A stretch of DNA of 64,000 nt. Origin: Arabidopsis thaliana (Eukaryota; Streptophyta; Magnoliopsida; Brassicales; Brassicaceae). The notes under the pieces were generated by a model. The model was not told the DNA's origin, did not search any database, and saw only the letters and a list, made by a program, of their open reading frames with translations. How positions within the stretch are numbered: the stretch's first letter is position 1; every line of letters begins with the position of its first letter. Location: NCBI RefSeq assembly GCF_000001735.4, contig NC_003074.8, forward strand, positions 20,591,261 through 20,655,260, in the 5' to 3' direction. The position numbers were made by a program, and so were the translations under genes. This document shows, piece by piece, positions 12,841 through 21,505 of this stretch.

Positions 12841-13125
12841 GCTTCTCTACAAGTCTCTTTTAAGCACATAAAACCTCATCAACATTAATCCTCCACAAAG
12901 CTAAAATCCGGTTTTGTATTGCTCTATTCTTATGTCATAAGGACTAAGATTCAAAATGCAGCATAAATAAACTTTCTATTAGCAAAATATAAAGTTTCGC
13001 TACAAGTCTCTAAGTACATAAACGATAAACAACATTATTCGCCCGCAAAGCTAGAATCCAGTGTTGTACTCTAATCTTATGTCAAAAGCACTAAAGATTC
13101 AAAATGCAGAATATTTAAACTATCT
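12841..13125. repeat. Imperfect tandem duplication of a roughly 150-bp unit
   Basis: Copy A (12841 to about 12980) and copy B (about 12994-13125) share in the same order the blocks ctacaagtctct, a taagcacata/taagtacata block, an aacatta block, caaagctaaaatcc/gcaaagctagaatcc, attcttatgtca/aatcttatgtca and gattcaaaatgcag. The period is about 153 bases and many differences suggest an old duplication. No open frame or terminal repeat explains it. It lies downstream of the AHL15 stop. Confidence 0.75.
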
Positions 13126-13643
13126 TCCTGCATATCTCCTTAATGCATACAAGCTCAAGAAGAACAAAGTAATAGAGCCAAATACAAAAAGCTAATCTAA
13201 TCTAATCAGCCTCAACAAGTAAGAGTATGAAGACTGAAGAGTAAAGATCTAAGAAAGGTATCAAACAATTAAAAGACACAGATTAACAAACAGCAGAATA
13301 TCGAAAAGAATCACACTTACTTACCGACATTAAGAAAGGAATGATAGTCGTAATTGCTTCCATTGCAAAGGCCACACACCATTGCTTGGTTTTTTCCAAC
13401 ATCAAAATTCAAAAGACGATTCTACAATCAATTCACTTTCATACAAAGCTATCCGCGATCAAAATAGTCAAGTCAGAAAAGCCGCCACAAAACAAACAAA
13501 CAAACACTAGCTAATTGTCATCCGAATTATCCGTAAAAAAAAAAGAAACTTGATAGCTTTAATAAACAAAAGCCTAACCATCCTAATGGAAAATATAATC
13601 ATTCCAGTAAAAAGAACGCACCAACCACCGCCTATCTAACTAA

Positions 13644-14576
13644 TCAATACGAAGGAGGAGCACGAGGCGGAGGACCACCCCAATACACGTCGTGTTGAGC
13701 CATTTGATGACCATTTGGGATAAAATTAGGAGGCATATTATACATCGGCGGCTGCATCGATCCTTCGTTTCCGTTATTCCCACTCTCGTTATCATCATTC
13801 TCTTCTTTCTGCTTCTTCCCATCTTCTAGTTGAAGCGGCTGCTCTTGCTGTTGTTCTTCCTCAATCGGTAACCTCTCATAAGTGGCATTGCAAAACGTAG
13901 CAGCTATCACAATAACGGGTCCAGAGGCAATAAGCGGGCCAGCAACTCCACCTCCCACAACTTGACCTTGAGCTCCAGCTAAGTAAATGGTTAAACCAGC
14001 GGCTGCAGCAGGAGAGCCAGACGTAGGAAGAAAAGCCCCACACATAGACAAGATCTCAAACTGACCACGTAAACTAACAACTCCACCGGATGCAGCAGGC
14101 TGACGCAGAGTAACATTAGTAACCAAACCACTACCGCTCAGCACCGAAACGCCCCGGCCGCGTCTACGAGCAAAGGCGTTTAAGCTTTCCGCCACGTCAG
14201 CTCCCGTAGCAATCTCAAGAACATGGCTCTGGAGAGAGTTAGGGCTTTCTTTGGTAACAACAACTGGACTCTTTGGTTTGTTCTTGGAACCAGGAGGTCT
14301 ACCTCTAGGACGACGACCCGTAGACCCGGATCCGGATCCGGGTTCAACAGCTGGTTGCTCGTCTCTGCTGTTCTGTTCTTCTTGGCTCTGAGTCTGGGTA
14401 TTAGGGCTTCCACTGTTGTTGGTGGTGAAGTCATGGTCCAATCTTGGATCCGAACGAGTCATAGTCGGTGGGTTGTTGTTGTTACTGTTTCTGTGGTGCA
14501 AAGAAGGAGCTGATGACGTCACTGGACTCTCAACTCCACCGATCGCAACATTCCCTACCCACCAAGGATTCGCCAT
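13644..14576 (-). CDS. AHL15: AT-hook motif nuclear-localized protein AHL15
   Basis: One intronless frame of 310 residues, as usual for clade-A AHL genes. A low-complexity N-terminus rich in Asn, Ser and Gln is followed by one type-I AT-hook (about residues 88-102, core [12 protein letters not shown]) that inserts into the minor groove of AT-rich DNA, then a PPC/DUF296 domain (about 114-235) with the oligomerisation motif in the variant GQFEILS and hydrophobic strands [14 protein letters not shown] and [10 protein letters not shown]. The Gln/Glu-rich tail ends in [14 protein letters not shown] trimers bind AT-rich nuclear-matrix DNA; AHL15 is known from work on ageing and axillary-meristem longevity. 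The long leader upstream is described separately. Confidence 0.95.
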   Translation of the reverse strand: MANPWWVGNVAIGGVESPVTSSAPSLHHRNSNNNNPPTMTRSDPRLDHDFTTNNSGSPNTQTQSQEEQNSRDEQPAVEPGSGSGSTGRRPRGRPPGSKNKPKSPVVVTKESPNSLQSHVLEIATGADVAESLNAFARRRGRGVSVLSGSGLVTNVTLRQPAASGGVVSLRGQFEILSMCGAFLPTSGSPAAAAGLTIYLAGAQGQVVGGGVAGPLIASGPVIVIAATFCNATYERLPIEEEQQQEQPLQLEDGKKQKEENDDNESGNNGNEGSMQPPMYNMPPNFIPNGHQMAQHDVYWGGPPPRAPPSY

Positions 14577-15450
14577 TCTTTTTTTCTTCTCTAATGGAAA
14601 TAAAACGAGAAAGAGAATCTTTTTCTTTTTCTTGTTTTTTTTGTTGAAGTTGGTGTTGATGGCTCTCCGACAAGAAACTATTACAAGACAGGAAGAGAAT
14701 CCGAAAACCTTATCTTAAACTTTTAGATTAACCAAATCCAAACCAACATGTTGCATGAAGCAGACACACAAGACATGGGGGTATCATTTGTTTGCTATCA
14801 TCATACCTGAGAGAGAGGAAAAAAAAAGAATCAGATCTACAAGAAGAACAAGAAAACGCACAAAATAAATTTTCCTTAAAGCAATATTCCCCAAAAAGCT
14901 AAGATCAAATAAGGAAAAAAAACCAAATAAAATCCTCCAAAAAAAGATACAAAAATCTTCCCATTCGAATATAAAAAACTTACCTTTATCATAAAAGGAA
15001 CTTCTTTGTCTGTTTTTTTTTTTTGGCTTGCTACTGAAAAAAGGTTAAAATCAAAAGAAGTAGAAGACAGAGAGAGAAAGATAGACCCAACAGGGTTTTT
15101 TTTTTTTGGCAGGGGAGGAGGATTTTGTACTTTGAAAGTCATGAAGTCTTTTTATTATTACCGTCTCTTTCTATATTGTACTTTGGAAAATATTGAGAGC
15201 ATGCGTACGTTAAAAAGGACTGAAGGAAAAGAGGCGTACGATAAGGGGGTTGTGATTTGATCTTTCGTGATTGAAGTTCTCTGAAGCGGTCCTCTCTTCT
15301 CTCTCTCTCTCGACCAGAGCCGTCCTTTTGGACCATTGAACTTTTAGGTGTTCGTGCAAAAGTTTTTGAGCGAGCTTCTCTAGACGCCTGTCTCTTCTTC
15401 CTTCTCTCTCACTACCCCTGGATTGCTCACTTTTGTGGACCCGTTTAAAA
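14577..15450 (-). promoter_or_regulatory. Probable leader and 5' UTR intron region of AHL15
   Basis: Read on the minus strand, this stretch carries CT/GA-rich leader sequence and two good donor contexts: AAAG|GTAAGT near 14985 and CTCAG|GTATGA near 14807. Clade-A AHL genes often have a 5' UTR intron although the CDS has none. A purine-rich GAGA tract (15295-15320, seen as tctctctc on the plus strand) lies near the probable transcription start. Splicing is inferred. Confidence 0.4.
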
Positions 15451-17040
15451 TTACTATAATACCCCCAATACCTCAATTGTCAATTTCTTGGTTCTGGACT
15501 TCTGGTATTGCAACAAGTTGTCTTTTGTTTTGGTTTAATAATGGTGAGAAATCAAACGAAAACACAACTTGAGACAAAGACTTCTAATACTATAAGTTTA
15601 AGCTATAAACATTGTCAACTCACACTAAATTAGTTGCTCTTTTTTTTTGTCAAAGCTAAATTAGTCGTTTAATTTTCGAGTTTCATCAGTTATAAGTTTA
15701 GAACTAGATTAACATGTTAAAAACAGACAATAAAAAAAAGATGCTGTAACGTTTGAAAATAATGGTTACTGAAAACGTACATTTATTGTAAGATCCAAAT
15801 AAGGGCTGTTATTTTTTGAAAATTCATTAACCCATATATGTTTTGGATTATATGCAAAGAGAGTGGTGTGACATTTGACTATCTGTTATGAATGCTAAAG
15901 GGATAAACCCATTACCAGAAAGAAAGAAAAAAATTGCTAAAGAATTTAGAGACATTGAATTCGATGACGACAATTTGATGACAAAAACTTCACATATATA
16001 CCCTATCTTGAAATTTGATTTCCCGCTTGAGAAATTGGAATTTTAATTCCTTGTATATTTTGTTTGACTATATCAAATACTAAAAATAATACTAATAAAT
16101 TAGGTTTGATGTCAAAAAGAAAATAATATACTACTAAAAATAATGAATTTGGTTCACTTCTTTAATGAAGTGAATAAAAAAGAAGGACACCACCGGCCCC
16201 AATGGCCACTAGAACGGAACGTTACATTATACCATATATTTATGTCTTTTTGTCGCCTTTTAAATTCATCTATTTATTAATATACCTACCTCTATATCTC
16301 TCTCATTTATGTATCTTCTTTCTCACCCAATCTAGATAAAATGCCATTTAAACACCTAGCAAGAAATCCAAACATAAATGTTCGATTTGTTAAATCCAAA
16401 CAAATAATTCATAGCACATTTCAAAGGTAGTTTTATAGCAAATGTTATTCCATAAGAATATGAACAACTACTATATTTGTTTATATATTAGGGTACAAGT
16501 AAAGTAATTATTATTTTTCTCATAAAGATTCTTAAGTATTACATTTGAAATGTGCTATGAAAAGAAAACACGTGGAAATCGTTGGTGTTAATAGTTTGCA
16601 GATATAATATATGCAAGGTAAAAAACATAAATCAAACAAATAAGGCCACATGAGTTATATATGGACTGAAGTTGATGATTGTAGTTGTAGATCAGTTTTA
16701 TATGAGTTATAAATTATATTTTGTTATTTTATCGTCAACTTCTTTCACAATACTGAAAAAGTTGCAAGAAGATAACTCATATCATACATAAAATATTCAT
16801 ACATAATGTTTTACACTAATTCAATTATTATTATTTGGTACACTAATATAGTTCAATTATTGTTTGGAGCAGATTTGGGGTTGTGACCAAATTTCTTTAC
16901 TCAGGTATTCTTCTATTTAATGTTTTAAGGGAAATATATGCTTATTTGATTAAATGCCTACCAAAAAAAAAAATCTCTATTAATTATATGTCTATCAAAA
17001 AAAATCTCTATTGATTAAATACACATGCACTCATTATCTT
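15451..17040. other. Intergenic with small inserted elements
   Basis: AT-rich upstream region of the secreted-peptide gene. It holds a T-run mini-insertion flanked by direct repeats (15625-15665) and a 154-bp inverted-repeat element (16408-16561). No other gene seen. Confidence 0.55.
16408..16561. mobile_element. MITE-like element with 18-bp terminal inverted repeats
   Basis: The 18-base sequence TTCATAGCACATTTCAAA at 16408-16425 is matched perfectly in inverted orientation at 16544-16561, enclosing about 118 AT-rich bases without coding capacity. The size and perfect ends fit a non-autonomous DNA transposon. No clear target duplication was found, so the superfamily is not assigned. Confidence 0.6.
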
Positions 17041-17047
17041 TATAAAT
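17041..17047 (+). promoter_or_regulatory. TATA box of the secreted-peptide gene
   Basis: TATAAAT lies 77 bases upstream of the ATG at 17118 and is followed by a short A-rich leader, the spacing expected for a plant TATA promoter. Confidence 0.6.
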
Positions 17048-17117
17048 TGGCTTCTTCTTCCCCCTCGTAACATAATATAGAGTCATAGACAGATACAATT
17101 ATTAACACAAAAAAGAA

Positions 17118-17580
17118 ATGGCAAAGACAAACTTGCTTCTAGCTGCAACTTTACTTCTGTGCTTCATCGTTATTACTTCCTTTGCTCCGGCCAGATCCGA
17201 ATCTTTACTCACAGGTATTAACTCAATTAGATCGATTTTCACATCTATCTTTTTTTATTTATATATAAAAACATTGAACACACACGTAAGTCTTCAAAAC
17301 AATATTTCAAAGACTAATGATGAACATTAAAACTAAAACATAACAAAGATATATATATATATGTGCATGCCGCTTCCCGTAGATTAGTTAGTACTTAGTA
17401 TAGAATTACACTAATTCTATTATGATTTTTGTTGTATAAAAGGGATTGGAAGTGAAGGGGAAATGTGGCACAGAGGAGTGTATGCTAAAAGGTTCGTTGT
17501 TTGCTCATGTGGATTACACTAGTCCCGGTGACAGACCGCCAAAGAGTTGGGGAAGACCACCCCATGCGCCCCAAATCTAA
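17118..17580 (+). CDS. Secreted peptide precursor, phytosulfokine-like with diverged core
   Basis: Two exons (17118-17214 and 17453-17580) join in phase to 74 residues. Residues 1-26 form a signal peptide (MAKTNLLLAATLLLCFIVIT, cleavage near APARS). The second exon gives GKCGTEECMLKGSLFAHVDY, which follows the conserved pre-peptide block of phytosulfokine precursors (from memory, PSK4 has [21 protein letters not shown]). The YIYTQ pentapeptide is absent: after Asp53-Tyr54 comes TSPGDRPPKSWGRPPHAPQI. DYTSPGDRPPK instead resembles the sulfated RGF/GLV core (RGF1, DYSNPGHHPPRHN). The acidic residue before Tyr fits tyrosylprotein sulfotransferase, and the prolines could be hydroxylated. Using the AG at 17441-17442 instead of 17451-17452 puts exon 2 in another frame that stops after about 22 residues. 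The gene model is fairly sure; bioactivity is inference. Confidence 0.7.
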
Positions 17581-18905
17581 AATAATTGAAATTTTCAATT
17601 TGCTTATGATGATCTTATACTGTGATATGTTACTTATTATAAACCGACTTCATTAATAAAAATCACAATTTTATTTTATTTTGGACCAAAAACTATTTAC
17701 ATATAACAAGTTAACAACAATAAACAACGTACATCATGATTTCTTGGATTATCTGTTAAGTTTGCGATTGAAACCCTTTAGTGGTACGTAGTCAAATGCT
17801 AGAAACTCATTTCTAATAAATAATGTTAGAATCAAATTAGAAGGTACCTATTATCTAAGTAATTAATGATGTGTCCAAAATAAAAGTAGTGTTGATTAAA
17901 CTAAAAAACTCGAGATCTTAAGATGAGTCATCGATTCATGGATCATATCACTTGATAAAATGAATTATAATTGGGTTGTATAATTGCTTGTGAGTTATAA
18001 ACTGAAGGTTGATGATTTATAGATAAGTTTTATACTATGAATTTAATTACAAGAAAGATAAGCCTATTAAAAATAGTACAAACTCGTGATATGGTTTGAT
18101 GTACTCTCACAGATTAAAAAAACAGACAAAGGATGCTAAAATTGGAGAAATCACTGTCTATAAGATACACATATATATTACGGTTTCAATCTTAAATAAA
18201 TTAAAATCCAAAACGTAAATGAAGAACTACCTAAAAAGCCTGTGTTGTTCAAGAATTGAGAAAGCTAAAAAGGAGTATCAGCTTTGTTTCGTAAAGAAAT
18301 GCTTTTAACTTTTCTTAATTCACTAGGATATAAACGCGTAGGTCTATTTTTGCAACTTTTAATAAAATTTTGTAAATCATTGATGGGTTTGGTTAGAGTA
18401 TGTGCTGCTTCTTGGGCCCTGAAAACCCAAAATACTTTTTGTTCCCATTTTTAATAAAATTGCAGAAAAAACTTGGAACAGATGAGGGAGAAAAAAGCTT
18501 GAACTGGTGACACTGAAGACAATTAGACCAAGAACAAATCGTCCTAGTGAATCATTAAGAGAATTAGTCTGAAAGTTTGATATATTATTATAGTCGAAAA
18601 TCCTAAAAATTCTGAAACTCCTAGTTTAGACTCTTAAGACCAGCCTTGCGGTTCTGTTGTCACCCTCAAGTAGTTTCTGTTCTGGTTTGTTCAAGAGCGA
18701 TATTCTAATGAAGATATATAAGACTTTGAAATTGTTTTCACAAGGCGATAAATTACCACTTAACTTCCTTGACCCTTGTTATTAACTGCTTCCAAACATT
18801 GCTCTACGAGACTCTTGATTTACATGTTTATTACATCATATTGGTAAGCATAACATAGACCAATTTGGTTATCGCCAACACCTAAGCTTAGTAGTAGTAA
18901 AAACC
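17581..18905. other. Intergenic, no gene seen
   Basis: Shared 3' flank of the peptide gene (+) and the DUF7722-like gene (-). AT-rich, with no coding frame with conserved features and no clear repeat. Confidence 0.55.
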
Positions 18906-19181
18906 TTATGCATGAGCTGATTTTGTATCTTTCTTCAGTTTGGAGTTGATGGACTTTTCTTGATAAAGCTTTGGATTACGAGTTGAAATCCAGAGAAAAG
19001 CTCCAATAGCAAAGTCACGCTTATGAGCCAAGTCACCATAAGTAGACAAACCGTAATCTGCTAAAACCCTGTCGAGCTTCCACTCTGGCATGTCTTGGTA
19101 ATCTTCTTTGGAGTATCTTGGGTAATGAAGAGGCATGCGAAACACACTCCCTTCACCGTTCTTGCCATTTTCAACATCCAT
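18906..19181 (-). CDS. Small DUF7722-like hypothetical protein
   Basis: An intronless 91-residue frame. The middle reads RMPLHYPRYSKEDYQDMPEW, then KLDRVLADYGL and KRDFAIGAFLW, the signature I recall for a plant family of about 90-120 residues (DUF7722) with no known function. There is no signal peptide or membrane helix; the C-terminus is basic. The start MDVENGKNGEG is the only in-frame Met before the conserved block, and a TATA box stands about 100 bases upstream. Confidence 0.8.
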   Translation of the reverse strand: MDVENGKNGEGSVFRMPLHYPRYSKEDYQDMPEWKLDRVLADYGLSTYGDLAHKRDFAIGAFLWISTRNPKLYQEKSINSKLKKDTKSAHA

Positions 19182-19280
19182 ATATACTGTACAATATTAT
19201 TATTTGAAGAATACTCTTTCCTGTTCTGTTCTTGCTTCTGGTGTGTAAATATGCATGTGTTTATATATGTTCTTGAGGCT

Positions 19281-19290
19281 TATTTATATA
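19281..19290 (-). promoter_or_regulatory. TATA box of the DUF7722-like gene
   Basis: On the minus strand this reads TATATAAATA, 100 bases upstream of the ATG at 19181, the expected spacing for a TATA promoter with a leader of about 70 bases. Confidence 0.55.
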
Positions 19291-20047
19291 AAGGTGTTGC
19301 AAGCGGTGGTTTAACTACACACTTAACGTGTGAGTTTTTGTCACACGGATCCGTTTGTTTACCTTCTTCATTGCCTTTGTTAAACGCATGAACATGTGTA
19401 AATGGAAACATTGTTGTGATCATAACTTTGGATAACACTAATCATTCACACGTACGGATGGAGTTTAAAATGTAAACAAAACTTCGATTCACATACGTTC
19501 TAAATTTATTAAGAATACAGATTACTGTAAACTTATATGCCTAAATCTATGGTTTTAACTTTTAAGTATATCATGATTCATGAGGTGTTGTACTGTTGTT
19601 TTTCTTCATTAGCATGAATTGAAATTTAGGTAGTTCTTCATACAAAAAGTTAAAGCAAAATTATTTTTAAAAATTTTTGTGAATGTGTCATCATACTAAA
19701 TACTATGAATTTTTGTGTTTCCGTTTATGGGTATGATTTTTCTTAGTTAATATTACGAAAATATACAAAATCTTGAAATAAAAATGTAAAACCTAATTGG
19801 TTTAAAGTAAAATTTTGTTAGGTTTGTATTAAAGTGTGTACACTGTGTTGTAGGGTTAATTTACAGTTCTCATCTACAAATAACATTCTAAAGAATAAAA
19901 TCACCCATAAACCCAAACACATTGTTCTTGGCTAATTGCATATGTTGTTCTTCACAAAAAGAAAAAAACTTAAGAAAAAAATAAGACAAAGCAGTGATGG
20001 CTAGGATCAGGTTCTTGAGAGGTCCCACATGGTGACTCAAAGCCTGC

Positions 20048-20232
20048 GACGTGTCATCACAATCATTAAACGAACCCCACTGGCTAATTTAGCCGACATA
20101 TGAAGGACCAAAACCACACTTCTACTTCCAGAAACTTCGTCACAAACTCTTGGCTTAGATTTCGTCATAAACTTAGTGGTTCACATTTTGCCACCTGTCT
20201 GTTTAGTCCCCACGTGATTTATCCTACGTGGC
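20048..20232. promoter_or_regulatory. ABRE/G-box cluster
   Basis: Three ACGT-core elements in 185 bases: GACGTGTC (20048-20055), CCACGTGA (G-box CACGTG at 20211-20216) and TACGTGGC (20225-20232). These match ABRE/G-box forms bound by ABF-type bZIPs and PIF-type bHLHs. The cluster sits about 1.3 kb upstream of the TCF1 start and about 0.9 kb upstream of the divergent DUF7722-like gene, so the target gene is uncertain. Confidence 0.45.
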
Positions 20233-20489
20233 TACTCTCGTTCCTAAATAATGATACTTTTTTGTTGGAACCAACCCCAAACTTATTGATACTTTCGTAA
20301 CTCGCCCCTATTCTTTGATCCAAGTATAAACTCCTTTGTCATTCCTTATCAATCATTCGTCAATAGAATTAAGGTCGTGTCTTAACACACTTTCTAAAGG
20401 GAAAGCCTATTTCTGGAAATATATTTTTAGATAACGTTTTAACAAAAATGGATTTGATCAAGTGAAAACTTTGGTCCACATACTCCACT

Positions 20490-20560
20490 GAGATATTTAC
20501 TTGGCTTACAACATATGTCACAAGATATATATTCCAAAGAGATATTTTACTTGGCTCACA
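20490..20560. repeat. Short imperfect direct repeat
   Basis: gagatatttacttggcttac (from 20490) recurs as gagatattttacttggctca (from 20539) with a period of 49 bases, and each copy is followed by an aagatat motif. Minor and without known function. Confidence 0.5.
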
Positions 20561-21505
20561 TAATTCCCAAGATATTTCATATGTTTTGGTTTTGTTTTCG
20601 ATGAAGATAAGATATTTCAAATGCTTCTCCACCTAAACCCAACAACTTTTGAGAATTCCAAATTCTGATCAAGATAGAAATTTTTTATATTGTTTTTCGA
20701 ATTAATTGTTTTTCATATCACTACAAAACAAAAATATTATATTAATTAAAGTATAAAAAATGGTACTAATTTAAATTACTCAAAATAAATGATACACATA
20801 TACATGGTGTTATATCAATTACAATAATTGACACTATTATTGAATTGTTTGACATTGATTTAATAAAATCGGTACAAATTCACATTAATTTGCATCTTTT
20901 TCAAAATATTATTACAACAACATTTAAATCACTATGTTCTTAATCGTCTTTTCGTAATAATAATTAAATTTTGAGGTTTTTCGTTTTTTTAGATAAGAAA
21001 AAAATAATGTAAAAAAAATTGACGAGATCATATTTTGGTTGATCACAAGTGAGGAAAATGAAGTTATTATGTAAAGAAGGATTCTATAATCGATTGACCA
21101 ACATTCCTCCAAAGAAATATATTTTATTTTATAAAAAAATCTAATAAATAATTGGAAATAAAATCATCATTCACCAAACTTTATACTGTTTTACAAATCT
21201 ACGTTTTAGTCAATTTCTTCCCCATACTTGACCTCATGAAGCAATGAACACAAATCTATGTTTCGATTTTACCATGGAAGAGGGTCTTAGTGATATGAAT
21301 TTAAATGTCGGGATAAAATATAAGATTATAAAACTATAAAGGTTTATTTTGAAATACAGCACACACAAGAAAAAAGGCCCATCAACCTCGCAGTCCTAAT
21401 TAGATAAATACACGTCAACTTCTCTGGGAACAAAAAAACTGATATTTTCTGATTCGTCGTTTCCTTTCTACTTTCTTCTTCGTCAGGTTTTCAAAACTGA
21501 GAAAA

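Larger units (their letters stand above)
19291..21505. other. Intergenic between the DUF7722-like gene and TCF1
   Basis: Divergent promoter region, AT-rich. It contains an ABRE/G-box cluster (20048-20232), an imperfect direct repeat (20490-20560) and a GGCCCA site II core near 21377 close to the TCF1 start. No coding gene seen. Confidence 0.55.
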
